Source: Pediococcus stilesii (GTDB lineage Bacteria > Bacillota > Bacilli > Lactobacillales > Lactobacillaceae). Taken from it: a DNA stretch of 64,000 nucleotides. The notes below the pieces were generated by a model. The model worked only from the letters and a program-made list of their open reading frames with translations. It was not told the origin of the DNA and searched no databases. A program made the translations under genes and the position numbers. Where the stretch lies: the NCBI RefSeq assembly GCF_001437075.1, contig NZ_JQBX01000003.1:56559-120558 (forward strand), read 5' to 3'. This document shows, piece after piece, positions 18,848 to 27,571 of this stretch (the stretch's first letter is position 1; each line of letters begins with the position of its first letter).

Positions 18848-19987
18848 TTACCAAATATCAGTATTATCAATTTGTTCTTGAATCTGACCAACATTATCAC
18901 CATCAGCTAGAATGTAGCCAATGTGTGCTTTGTCTTCATTTTCGTTAACCTGTGGATAAAAATGAAAATGCCAATTATCCTTAATTAACCATTGTGTTTT
19001 TATTTTCTGCATTTGGTGATCCGAAATATTTAACATAACCGTTGGAACTTGGAGCCGAATGTCACTAATGAGCATTCCACTCAAAGCTCGTAGCGTTTCC
19101 TCGTACACCGTCGTGTTGGAAGCTAAATTGAAAATATTTTGTGAACGGTGAATTCCGGGAATCAATCGTTTTAAATAAACTTCATCATTATGAATATAAA
19201 ATACAATTGAAAATACCCCAACATAATCAATGAAGTTAGCAATTTTGGTTGCTGCTTCCAATAAATTATTTTGAATTCGAGGGTCGACGTCGAGTGGTAC
19301 TTTCGTTTCTTTTAAATGGTGATCTTGATAGATGTTTTCGACCATCGGAAACATTTTTTGTCGGTGATTTTGATCTTTAACAACACTGACTGCGACCTCA
19401 TCGCCTTCATCCATCCAGGACTGAAGTAAGTAAGTTCCTCTTTCAAGTAAAGGACTAGCCTTAGGCAAATCCATTTCGCTTTCTAGCAATAGCCCCTCTT
19501 CTGTCAATGGATCCTTTAGAATTGGTCGAAGAATTGCTGGGTAGCCAATCTCAGCGATCGACTCGTAAAGGTCATCTAAATCAACAATCGTAACGTATGG
19601 TGCCACCTTGATACCAAGTTGTTCAATCGAAGCCTTCTCGATAATTCGATCTTGGTTTAGCTCTAATAATTTTACGCCTTGTGGTATCGACACAAACTGT
19701 TGTAAGTACTGGATTGTTTTGATATCAATCATTTCAGATTCATACAAAACAATCTTACATTTTTGTGCAAAACGTTGAAGCTTTTCTCCATCATGAATAC
19801 TGCCGATGAAACTTGCATCCGCATAATGACTAACTTCATTTTTTTCGGAAGTAACATACGTTGCAACCTTAAATCCCATTGATTTGGCTGTCGCCACCAG
19901 TTGTACGCTTGAACGTCCTTCACCAATGATACCAATCATATCTCCTGGATAAATAATCTTTCTAGAAGTAATTACTTCGTTTTCCAC
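18848..19987 (-). CDS. PurK-like ATP-grasp protein with altered active site
   Basis: A 379-residue relative of N5-CAIR synthase (PurK). It keeps the order preATP-grasp (GDMIGIIGEGRSSVQL), ATP-grasp (YPAILRPILKD, QSWMDEGDEVAVSVVKD) and C-terminal lid. The PurK signature around RPHNSGH is replaced by LIPGIHRSQNIF: His and Ser line up, but Arg, Asn, Gly and the second His do not. The gene is not among other pur genes; it lies 41 bases after xpt and ends in a terminator. It may be a paralogue with a different job rather than the purine enzyme. The start is GTG after GGGATGA. Confidence 0.7.
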   Translation of the reverse strand: MENEVITSRKIIYPGDMIGIIGEGRSSVQLVATAKSMGFKVATYVTSEKNEVSHYADASFIGSIHDGEKLQRFAQKCKIVLYESEMIDIKTIQYLQQFVSIPQGVKLLELNQDRIIEKASIEQLGIKVAPYVTIVDLDDLYESIAEIGYPAILRPILKDPLTEEGLLLESEMDLPKASPLLERGTYLLQSWMDEGDEVAVSVVKDQNHRQKMFPMVENIYQDHHLKETKVPLDVDPRIQNNLLEAATKIANFIDYVGVFSIVFYIHNDEVYLKRLIPGIHRSQNIFNLASNTTVYEETLRALSGMLISDIRLQVPTVMLNISDHQMQKIKTQWLIKDNWHFHFYPQVNENEDKAHIGYILADGDNVGQIQEQIDNTDIW

Positions 19988-20028
19988 TTTAACTCATCCC
20001 GCCTGTTCATCAATCTCTTAAATCCATC

Positions 20029-20610
<582 letters not shown>

Positions 20611-21258
20611 CTATTTATCGTAATTATCTAACCCATATTTTTGGATTAATTCAATCAGTTTTTCCGGATAATCCGGATCTGTTGCATATTGTGAATCGTA
20701 CAACGCTTGAGCAGCCTGTTTGTAGTTTGTCGCCGAAACTACCGTGGCGTACTGTTGCGGATTCCAATTAGTCCCATTAACCAAAAGAAGTGAGTGGTCC
20801 CGCATTGACTCTTGCCAAGACGAATACACTCTAAAACGAGCCGAAATTGTAACCCACTTTCCATTAACAAATTCTTGAGTTTTAAAGTATTTACTATTGG
20901 AATCCGAATCACCCTTAATTCCATAGTAATTATTAAACTTTTTTGAAAGCGTGCTTTCACCCCAGTTTGACTCTAAAATTGCTTGAGCCATCGTAATACT
21001 GGATAAAACACCGTATTGTCGTTGCATTTGTTGAGCATACGGAGCAATCGTTTTAATAAACTTTTCATGCTGTCCAGCGGTGGCATCCACGGTAGTGACC
21101 GCAGTGCTATTCAGGTTACTAACCCGATTGACATAAATTCGCATGCCTACCGCAACAACAAAGCACCCTAATAAAAGAGCGCCGATTAAACTTGAAACGC
21201 GCAGTTGGCCTTGATTATAGAAAAAACCGTTTTTTCGTTTTCTTTTTTTCTTCGCCAC
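20611..21258 (-). CDS. Membrane-anchored endo-beta-N-acetylglucosaminidase domain protein
   Basis: Probable peptidoglycan hydrolase of the FlgJ/AcmA glucosaminidase family (GH73). A Lys/Arg-rich N-terminus is followed by one transmembrane segment (about residues 20-45), which anchors the enzyme. The catalytic domain covers about residues 65-215, with the acid Glu in QAILESNWGES and the motif NNYYGIKG. There are no LysM or SH3 wall-binding repeats. Length is 215. It is first of the run leading into xpt. Confidence 0.88.
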   Translation of the reverse strand: MAKKKRKRKNGFFYNQGQLRVSSLIGALLLGCFVVAVGMRIYVNRVSNLNSTAVTTVDATAGQHEKFIKTIAPYAQQMQRQYGVLSSITMAQAILESNWGESTLSKKFNNYYGIKGDSDSNSKYFKTQEFVNGKWVTISARFRVYSSWQESMRDHSLLLVNGTNWNPQQYATVVSATNYKQAAQALYDSQYATDPDYPEKLIELIQKYGLDNYDK

Positions 21259-21310
21259 TAGTGGTCAGGACCCTCCATTTTGGTGTACATATTTAGTGTA
21301 ACTGAACCGT

Positions 21311-21340
21311 TTAAAAAATCATAGTCCTTCAACTATGATT
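21311..21340 (-). terminator. Intrinsic terminator after the ECF S component
   Basis: AATCATAGT pairs perfectly with ACTATGATT around a 6-base loop, with a T6 tract on the minus strand. It lies 25 bases past the ECF S component stop. Confidence 0.85.
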
Positions 21341-21365
21341 CAAGGTAAAAATATAGCTTTTTTAA

Positions 21366-21983
21366 CTATTTTTTCGGACTTTTAAATCGTTCTTGTCCAA
21401 ACTTCGAAAATTTTAGCAGTGGAATTGAAATTAGTGGTGCAATTATACCAGCCGCAATTGCTTCAGGAATTCCATGCGCACCAGCAACCGTCAGCAAGTA
21501 TGGCATTAATTCTTTGATATTAAGTGCTGAATAGACGTTGGAACCATTATGAAAGAAAACATAAATCATGCTTAAAACTAGAACGGTATTAACCAGTGAA
21601 CCCACCACTGAACCAACAATAATCGCGGGCTGTTGCTTCATGTTCAAATTAATTAGCCAATTAATTAACGCACCCGCAACTAGTCCGATTAGAATTCGAG
21701 GAACAACTGATACCATCGGATTAACCATCACGACGTTCCCCAAGGCACTAGAGGTTACTGTGATTGCTCGCAACCAATCAACCAGTCCCCAAATTCCACC
21801 CACGATTGCTCCATCAACCGGACCTAATACAGTCGCAGCGATTATCACCGTTATGTGAATCGTCGTAATTTCTAAAGGCCCAACTGGAATATATCCAATT
21901 AACGGAACATAATTTTGAATAATTATAATTGCGGCAAATAGCGCTAAAATACTAATCTTACCGGCATTCGTTTTCCTCGTCAT
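21366..21983 (-). CDS. ECF transporter substrate-binding S component, PanT-like
   Basis: Integral membrane protein of about 205 residues with roughly six hydrophobic helices. It would pair with the shared EcfT/EcfA module (31948-34428) to import a vitamin. The GYIPVGPLEITTIHITVI segment (about residues 28-45), the LGPVDGAIVGGIWG loop and the VPRILIGLVAGAL helix resemble pantothenate-type S components, but the substrate is a guess. The ATG at 21983 follows AAGGAG by 7 bases; an in-frame start at 22016 has none. No riboswitch is seen in the short upstream gap. Confidence 0.8.
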   Translation of the reverse strand: MTRKTNAGKISILALFAAIIIIQNYVPLIGYIPVGPLEITTIHITVIIAATVLGPVDGAIVGGIWGLVDWLRAITVTSSALGNVVMVNPMVSVVPRILIGLVAGALINWLINLNMKQQPAIIVGSVVGSLVNTVLVLSMIYVFFHNGSNVYSALNIKELMPYLLTVAGAHGIPEAIAAGIIAPLISIPLLKFSKFGQERFKSPKK

Positions 21984-22055
21984 TATAAGCTCCTTACTGT
22001 AAAAAACATTGAACATATTATATCATGAAGTTGGTAAATCAAAGGAGGCTTACGC

Positions 22056-23003
22056 ATGAAAATATATATATCTAACCAGATTCCCAATCAAATTCGAGAA
22101 AATTTACCACAAAATAATGTGACATACCTTAATAGTTCGTCTATTACTGAATCTGATTATTCTCAAATTGAAGTAGCTTGGGGACTTGATGCAACTGTTA
22201 AAGATATTTTGAACCAGAACGATCACCGCTTAAAGTGGATTCAGTCGTTTAGCGCCGGTGTAGATTACTTTCCAAAAGAACAAATTGCAAGTCAAAATAT
22301 TATGGTAACCAATACAAGTGGCGTTCATAGCGTCGCGATAGCTAACACCACACTTTTATATGCATTATTCTTTAATCGTGATCTAAACTTGGCACTCGAC
22401 ATGCGTAATCAAAAGCAGTGGAACGACAAGCGTAATTATAATCAACTTGGATTATTAACAAAGAAGCGTTGGTTAATTTTTGGTACCGGTCATATTGGAA
22501 GTGAAATTGCTCGAGAAGTTCGCCTACTGGGTGGGACAACGGTCGGTGTTAACCATACTGGACATTCTGCCGAAAATTTTGATTCAACCGTTTCAGATAC
22601 CAACTACGATAGTGAATTAAAAAAAGCCGATATTGTTGTTAACATATTACCTCTAACAGATGAAACGCATCATATGTTTAATGCCGACTTTTTTGAAAAA
22701 TTAGATCATCTGTTTCTTTTCATTAATGTCGGCCGGGGTCCTTCCGTTAATACTGCGGATCTCATTGACGCCCTTGATTCAGGCAGAGTCGAACATGCAG
22801 CTCTAGACGTTTTCGAAGAAGAACCGCTCCCTTCTAGCAGTCCTTTATGGAATTATAAACAAGTACTAATCACACCACATAACTCGTCGGTGAGTTCAGA
22901 AATGCTTCCAGGAGTCAAAGAAGTCTTTTTGACAAACCTTAAATCATTTTTAAAAGATGGAAAGCCTTCTGAAAAAATTGTTGACCTATCAAAGGGATAT
23001 TAA
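22056..23003 (+). CDS. D-isomer-specific 2-hydroxyacid dehydrogenase family protein
   Basis: NAD-dependent reductase of 2-oxoacids; substrate unknown. Rossmann motif FGTGHIGSEIAREV starts at about residue 142. The catalytic Arg is in NVGRGP, Glu in DVFEEEPLP and His in TPHNSS; all three are present. Length is 315. A GGAGG site precedes the ATG. It is divergent from the ECF S component and 24 bases before the helicase gene on the same strand. Confidence 0.9.
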   Translation: MKIYISNQIPNQIRENLPQNNVTYLNSSSITESDYSQIEVAWGLDATVKDILNQNDHRLKWIQSFSAGVDYFPKEQIASQNIMVTNTSGVHSVAIANTTLLYALFFNRDLNLALDMRNQKQWNDKRNYNQLGLLTKKRWLIFGTGHIGSEIAREVRLLGGTTVGVNHTGHSAENFDSTVSDTNYDSELKKADIVVNILPLTDETHHMFNADFFEKLDHLFLFINVGRGPSVNTADLIDALDSGRVEHAALDVFEEEPLPSSSPLWNYKQVLITPHNSSVSSEMLPGVKEVFLTNLKSFLKDGKPSEKIVDLSKGY

Positions 23004-23027
23004 TTTTAGGATGGAGAAAATTTACAA

Positions 23028-25898
23028 ATGAACCTAGATTACAATGCTTTTTCAAACTCTGTATTGTCGGCCATGGTTGATGATCATTTTCCGGCACAAA
23101 CGGAGTTTACACCACAATTGGTACTAAACTCTGAAGACGAGCAAGTTAAAACCCATATTGAACAAGAGTTACGAACATGTTCAGGCTTCACGTTTGCCGT
23201 CGCATTTATTTCAAATGCCGTGTTAACTGATTTAAAAGTTCAATTTGCTGATCTGGCAACTAAAAATATTCATGGGCGCATTTTAACTTCAACTTATTTA
23301 GGGTTCAACCAGCCTAAAGTTTTTCAAGAACTGCTAAAAATTCCAAACTTAGAAGTCCGCGTTTTAGATCAAAACGCGGATTTTCATGCAAAAGGATATA
23401 TTTTTAATAAATCAGACTACCAAACCACCATTATTGGCAGTTCGAATTTAACCAGCAACGCTTTAATTAAAAATTACGAATGGAACATTAAATTTTCATC
23501 TTTAGAAAATGGCGCGTTAACCACTAAAATCAACCAGCAAATTGAAGCGGAGTGGCAAACAGCCCATCCCCTGACTTCAGATTGGATTGATCAATATTCT
23601 GAATACTACCAATCGATTAGCAGCCTGAAGCCTAAAAACGTTCCAGTTTTTCAAGCAGAAGCCAAAACAAATTTAAAATCTTTGCAGCCAAATAAAATGC
23701 AAAAAGACGCCTTGCAAGCTCTTCAAAGTCTTCGCCAAAGCGGTCAAAAAAAGGGACTAGTGGTTTCGGCCACGGGGACCGGTAAAACTTATTTAGGAGC
23801 CTTTGATGTACAAAATTTTGCTCCTCAAAAATTTTTATTTGTTGTTCATCGTGAACAGATTCTGAATAAAGCAATTAAAAGCTTTCAAAAAATCCTTGGC
23901 GGACCCCAGTCAGATTACGGAGTTCTTTCTGGAAATATCAAAGAAACTAATCGAAAATATTTATTTGCAACCATTCAAACCTTGTCTCAAGAAAAAACTC
24001 TTAGCCAATTTGATCCACAGGCTTTTGACTATATTCTGGTTGATGAGGCTCACAAGACGGGAGCAAAGTCTTATCGCTCGGTCATCAATTATTTCCAGCC
24101 GCAATTCATGTTGGGAATGACTGCCACTCCTGAAAGAACCGACGATTTTAATATTTATGAACTTTTTGATTACAACATTGCCTATGAAATTCGTTTGCAA
24201 GATGCCATTGAAGAAAACATGCTTAGCCAATTTCACTACATTGGAATCACAGACTACGAGTTTAATGGTGAACCCGTTATTAACGATCAAACACCGCTGA
24301 AACACCTCGTTTCTGAAGAACGAATGCAATATGTTGAACAACAATTAGATTATTACGGTCATGATGGGGACCAAATTTATGGTCTGATTTTTTGTAGTCG
24401 AAAAGATGAAGCTCGAGAAGTTGCTAAAATAATGTCAGCCAAGGGGCATCCTTCAATTGCCTTAACTGGAGATGATTCAATTCAGCAACGGGAAAAAGTT
24501 ATCAATGAATTTGAACACGGAAAGTTAGATTATATTGTAACCGTTGATATCTTTAATGAAGGAATTGATATCCCCAAAGTGAATCAAGTTATTATGCTCA
24601 GAAATACAGAATCGAGTATTATTTTTATTCAACAGTTAGGACGTGGTCTTCGCAAATATCCCAACAAAGAATTCGTAACCATTATTGATTTTATTGGGAA
24701 TTACCAAAATAACTACCTGATTCCAATTGCATTAACGGGAGACCAATCGATGAATAAAAATAATCTCCGCAGCCATGTATTAATTGATCAAACAATCGGA
24801 CTATCTTCGATTAATTTCAGCGAAATCGCACGAGAACGTATCTATAATTCCATTAATAGTAGTAATTTAACCCTACTATCAAAGCTTCGTGATTCCTATA
24901 TTAATCTTAAAAACAGACTTGGACGTCGACCGCTACTTGGTGACTTTCAGAAAATAGGTTCCCTCGATGCACAGGTACTAATTGATAAATACGGAAATTA
25001 CCACCAATTTTTGTTAAAAATGCACGATGCCTTAAATCTATCCGAACTTGAGGATCATTTTTTACGGCTCGTTTCAAGAGAGTTTTCAAACGGCATGCGT
25101 ATTCATGAGTTGGTGTTGCTCAAGCAACTGCTTGAACGTTCATCCCCATATCCGCAAAGTGACTACCTAAATGAATTACGGAGCCTACACACTTACACGG
25201 ATCCGACAACGATTTCTTCCGTTGAAAGTCACCTCAATTTGAGTTATTTTCAACCAAATGATCAAAAAAAATATGGTAGCTTGCCTTACGTTACTGTTAA
25301 AAATCATTCATACATGTTGGACTCACGTATAGTGGATATGTATCACAAAAACTCCTACTTTAGAAGCTTAGTTGATGATGCGCTAAATATTGGTTTTTTA
25401 AACAGCCAAAAATATTTATCTAATCAAAAATTCACTATTAATAAAAAATACACACGTCGAAATGTTAATAGTCTATTAGGATGGCCAACGGATCAATCTT
25501 CCGCAATTTATGGTTATAAAGAAAAAATGGGATTCTGTCCGATGTTTGTTACGTACCAAAAGCGAGTGGATATTCCGGATGAATTGAATCATAACAATAT
25601 TTTTTTCAATTCTACTACCCTCAGCTGGTACACCAAAAGTCCACGTCGACTTGATTCAAACGAAGTTGTTCGCCTATTCGATGGAAACAAAAACGATACC
25701 ATCGATTTGATGCTTTTTGTTAAAAAAAATGATGATGAAGGATCTGATTTTTATTATCTAGGACAGGTTGACTTTGATTTCGACTCCATCGAGCAACAAT
25801 TTCGTACTATTAAAGGCAAAGAAAAGCCTATTGTTAAGGCTAACTTGAACCTTCGAGCTCCTGTCGATTACAATTTATTTCTGAATTTAACTAACTAA
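23028..25898 (+). CDS. PLD-nuclease / superfamily 2 helicase / DUF3427 fusion protein
   Basis: A 956-residue multidomain protein. Residues ~35-200 form a phospholipase-D-like nuclease domain with one HxK motif (HAKGYIF, then IIGSSNLTSNAL). Residues ~220-560 form an SF2 helicase: motif I SATGTGKT, II VDEAHKTG, III GMTATPER, VI QQLGRGLRKYP. The rest is DUF3427-like. This architecture is known in many Firmicutes and Actinobacteria, but its role is not established; nucleic-acid processing, repair or defence are all possible. No methylase or other defence gene is adjacent. The start follows AGGATGGAGAAAATT. A terminator follows. Confidence 0.9.
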   Translation: MNLDYNAFSNSVLSAMVDDHFPAQTEFTPQLVLNSEDEQVKTHIEQELRTCSGFTFAVAFISNAVLTDLKVQFADLATKNIHGRILTSTYLGFNQPKVFQELLKIPNLEVRVLDQNADFHAKGYIFNKSDYQTTIIGSSNLTSNALIKNYEWNIKFSSLENGALTTKINQQIEAEWQTAHPLTSDWIDQYSEYYQSISSLKPKNVPVFQAEAKTNLKSLQPNKMQKDALQALQSLRQSGQKKGLVVSATGTGKTYLGAFDVQNFAPQKFLFVVHREQILNKAIKSFQKILGGPQSDYGVLSGNIKETNRKYLFATIQTLSQEKTLSQFDPQAFDYILVDEAHKTGAKSYRSVINYFQPQFMLGMTATPERTDDFNIYELFDYNIAYEIRLQDAIEENMLSQFHYIGITDYEFNGEPVINDQTPLKHLVSEERMQYVEQQLDYYGHDGDQIYGLIFCSRKDEAREVAKIMSAKGHPSIALTGDDSIQQREKVINEFEHGKLDYIVTVDIFNEGIDIPKVNQVIMLRNTESSIIFIQQLGRGLRKYPNKEFVTIIDFIGNYQNNYLIPIALTGDQSMNKNNLRSHVLIDQTIGLSSINFSEIARERIYNSINSSNLTLLSKLRDSYINLKNRLGRRPLLGDFQKIGSLDAQVLIDKYGNYHQFLLKMHDALNLSELEDHFLRLVSREFSNGMRIHELVLLKQLLERSSPYPQSDYLNELRSLHTYTDPTTISSVESHLNLSYFQPNDQKKYGSLPYVTVKNHSYMLDSRIVDMYHKNSYFRSLVDDALNIGFLNSQKYLSNQKFTINKKYTRRNVNSLLGWPTDQSSAIYGYKEKMGFCPMFVTYQKRVDIPDELNHNNIFFNSTTLSWYTKSPRRLDSNEVVRLFDGNKNDTIDLMLFVKKNDDEGSDFYYLGQVDFDFDSIEQQFRTIKGKEKPIVKANLNLRAPVDYNLFLNLTN

Positions 25899-25931
25899 TC
25901 TTGTCCTATACTTTCAAAAGGACCAATGAAA

Positions 25932-25970
25932 GCAGGTAAGACATATCCATTCTGTCTTGCCTGCTTTTTT
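25932..25970 (+). terminator. Intrinsic terminator after the helicase gene
   Basis: GCAGGTAAGACA pairs with TGTCTTGCCTGC (one G-T pair) around a 9-base loop, then T6. It lies 33 bases past the stop. Confidence 0.9.
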
Positions 25971-26039
25971 AACTGGCCGAGGATGATGCACGCTGCTTTT
26001 GAGAGAGCCGTGAACATTATTTCATGTAACATTTTGTGA

Positions 26040-26068
26040 TTAACACATCCTTATCGATATGTTATAGT
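26040..26068 (+). promoter_or_regulatory. Candidate promoter pointing into the 3' end of the HTH gene
   Basis: TTAACA, 17 bases, TATAGT: five of six matches in each hexamer with ideal spacing. Transcription would run rightward, antisense to the minus-strand HTH gene at 26099-26356. No plus-strand gene follows until 26509. Confidence 0.45.
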
Positions 26069-26098
26069 GTATTTAAAGTTCCTAATAAGCTAAAAATT

Positions 26099-26356
26099 TT
26101 AACGATTTCTTTTCGTTTTGATTTCTTGGATCTCAGTTCGTGCCAAATCGTTTAAATCGATATCTAAGTAAAGGGTCAATGCGAACATGGCCTCAATTGA
26201 CATCCGTTTTGGTAGAGGTGTTAGATCATCTTCATATCTAGATAGCATACTGGTTGATATATCAATTCCATATTCATCGTGAATTTTACGAATTAATTCA
26301 ATCTGTGATAGTTTCTTTTCTTTACGAGCGCTCCTTAAAATAGAACCAAAAGTCAA
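26099..26356 (-). CDS. Small XRE-family HTH transcriptional regulator
   Basis: An 85-residue DNA-binding protein. The HTH covers about residues 5-60: FGSILRSARKEKKLSQIEL, then STSMLSRYEDD as the recognition region. The basic C-terminus (EIKTKRNR) carries no extra domain. Translation probably starts at TTG 26356, 7 bases after GGAGG. It is divergent from a second small HTH gene at 26509, an arrangement like a CI/Cro switch, but there is no integrase or phage gene nearby. Confidence 0.75.
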   Translation of the reverse strand: MTFGSILRSARKEKKLSQIELIRKIHDEYGIDISTSMLSRYEDDLTPLPKRMSIEAMFALTLYLDIDLNDLARTEIQEIKTKRNR

Positions 26357-26423
26357 GGTAGGTCCTCCTATGTTGATAGATGTTTTAATTTCGATACATT
26401 AATATCAATTAAAGTACAAAACG

Positions 26424-26453
26424 TTGATGGATAAGCCTTTTTAGGGCTATAAT
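26424..26453 (+). promoter_or_regulatory. Promoter of the plus-strand HTH gene
   Basis: TTGATG, 18 bases, TATAAT. The -10 is perfect and is followed directly by the operator-like repeats. The start codon lies about 55 bases downstream. Confidence 0.7.
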
Positions 26454-26498
26454 CCCGTAAGAGGAATCTTTAAACGGGATAATACAAAATGACGGGAT
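26452..26498 (+). promoter_or_regulatory. Operator-like repeats ATCCCGT / ACGGGAT
   Basis: Three copies of one 7-base unit: ATCCCGT (26452-26458), ACGGGAT (26474-26480) and ACGGGAT (26492-26498). The first two form an inverted repeat; with flanks, 10 of 11 arm bases match. Their centres are 22 bases apart, about two helical turns. Copy 1 overlaps the -10 hexamer and copy 3 overlaps the ribosome binding site, so a bound protein would block the plus-strand HTH gene. Autoregulation is inferred. Confidence 0.6.
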
Positions 26499-26508
26499 GG
26501 TGATCTTT

Positions 26509-26721
26509 GTGAATTATGATTACCCTACCTCACGGGAGGTACTGGGTTACTTAAAAACCAAGCAAATCAAACAAGAAGATGTCGCTAACTTTTTGGGCAT
26601 TGGTCGAACTACATTAAACAGAAAGTTGAACGGTGCAAGTGAATTTAAAATTTCAGAAATAAAACAAATTCATGACCAATTTAACGTCCCCTTCGAAAAG
26701 TTTTTCAAAGATATTAACTAA
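26509..26721 (+). CDS. Small Cro-like HTH regulator
   Basis: About 70 residues, almost entirely one HTH domain: VLGYLKTKQIKQEDVANFLGI, with the recognition helix RTTLNRKLNGA (given here as about residues 10-45). I prefer GTG at 26509, 5 bases after GGATGGTGA, over ATG at 26497, which lies inside that site. It is divergent from the HTH gene at 26099-26356. The operator-like ACGGGAT repeats in its leader suggest it binds its own control region. It could be a phage-derived relic or a stand-alone switch. Confidence 0.65.
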   Translation: MNYDYPTSREVLGYLKTKQIKQEDVANFLGIGRTTLNRKLNGASEFKISEIKQIHDQFNVPFEKFFKDIN

Positions 26722-26800
26722 CATTTAAAAAGATAATTACTGTTAATTCAACCTGTAAATAATAATCTACACACAATCTTATTATAAAATTAAATTGGTA

Positions 26801-26869
26801 TTGCAATGGCCTTGTTCGAAGTTCTAGCAGGTTTCCCCATGCTTACTATATTTGGCTGTTGCAATAAAT
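26801..26869 (+). other. Structured element downstream of the Cro-like gene (candidate small RNA)
   Basis: TTGCAATGGCC (26801-26811) can pair fully with GGCTGTTGCAA (26854-26864), using two G-T pairs, closing a 42-base interior. A strong terminator follows at once. The interior also holds a 21-codon open frame (ATG at 26806, stop at 26871) coding a hydrophobic peptide, but it has a poor ribosome site. No convincing promoter was found. The structure is symmetric, so the strand is uncertain. Confidence 0.25.
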
Positions 26870-26911
26870 AACCCGTACAAAGTGTTGTGCAGCACTTTGT
26901 ACGGGTTTTCT
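26870..26911. terminator. Strong bidirectional terminator between the HTH gene and dps
   Basis: AACCCGTACAAAGTG pairs perfectly with CACTTTGTACGGGTT (15 bp) around an 8-base loop; TTTTCTT follows on the plus strand and an AT-rich run on the minus strand. It serves the convergent HTH and dps genes. Confidence 0.9.
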
Positions 26912-26932
26912 TCACATATTAGGTTTATATAA

Positions 26933-27412
26933 TTAATCTAGCGGTCCCTTACCAAGGTAAGCGCTAATCATCCAAATCCACTTGTCAACATCGGCTTTAA
27001 AGCCGTTAAGCATATCCTGAGTAGAAAAGTCTTTTTCCTCGTCTGAAACTTCCATTCCAATTCGATACTGTTTGCCTAAGTACCCAAATTGATCATCTAA
27101 ACGTTGCATTAATTCTGGTAAAGAATATTGATTCCATGCAATTTTGTCATCAGGTAATCCGGTATGTTCAATGAACTCATGCGTTGTTGCATATGGCGTT
27201 CCACCTAAAGCAATCAATCGTTCCGCAATTTCATCCAATTGTTCGTCTAAATCTTCATTGTAGCTATCCATTTGTGGATGAAGTCTAAAGAATTCTGAGC
27301 CCCTCATGTACCAATGGATTTGTTGAATATTAGTTTCTAACTGACTGATATCAGCAATTAACTGATTTAGCTGTGCCATTGTCTTTGGAAATTGTAATTC
27401 GCGTTCTGCCAT
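26933..27412 (-). CDS. dps: Dps family ferritin-like protein (DNA protection during starvation)
   Basis: A 159-residue four-helix ferritin-like protein that oxidises and stores iron with peroxide and protects DNA. The ferroxidase ligands fall in IHWYMRG (His) and MDSYNEDLDEQLDEIAERL (Asp/Glu; about residues 46-64). The ATG at 27412 follows GAGAGGAG; an upstream in-frame extension to 27505 would run across the promoter and is rejected. A consensus promoter lies upstream and a strong terminator downstream, so it is monocistronic. Confidence 0.9.
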   Translation of the reverse strand: MAERELQFPKTMAQLNQLIADISQLETNIQQIHWYMRGSEFFRLHPQMDSYNEDLDEQLDEIAERLIALGGTPYATTHEFIEHTGLPDDKIAWNQYSLPELMQRLDDQFGYLGKQYRIGMEVSDEEKDFSTQDMLNGFKADVDKWIWMISAYLGKGPLD

Positions 27413-27457
27413 CCTAACAGCTCCTCTCAAAATATAAACTACTTTTATTACGCTTTT

Positions 27458-27486
27458 AGTATAAATGAAAAGGCTTTCTTTATCAA
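27458..27486 (-). promoter_or_regulatory. dps promoter
   Basis: Minus-strand TTGATA, 17 bases, TATACT, about 45 bases before the dps ATG. No obvious PerR box was found by eye in the spacer. Confidence 0.75.
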
Positions 27487-27506
27487 GAAAATCGGACTGA
27501 ACCATT

Positions 27507-27546
27507 AAAAAAATGATCTTTCACAGTTTTAATCTGTAAAAGATCA
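27507..27546 (-). terminator. Terminator of the peptide-MORN-OatA operon
   Basis: Minus-strand TGATCTTTTACAG pairs with CTGTGAAAGATCA (one mismatch) around a 7-base loop, followed by T7. It lies 25 bases past the acyltransferase stop. Confidence 0.88.
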
Positions 27547-27571
27547 TTTTCAATCTAACCTAAAAATCAAA

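Noticed and set aside
23961..24344. 127-codon minus-strand frame inside the helicase gene
   Set aside because: Lies entirely within the intact helicase frame, with no promoter or ribosome site.
25981..26034. 16-codon frame starting ATGCACGCTGC
   Set aside because: No usable ribosome site and no conservation clue.
26099..26721. Toxin-antitoxin pair
   Set aside because: The two genes are divergent, both are HTH proteins, and neither shows a toxin fold; a regulator pair fits better.
27413..27505. N-terminal extension of Dps to 27505
   Set aside because: The extra 31 codons run across the consensus dps promoter, and the ATG at 27412 has the good ribosome site.
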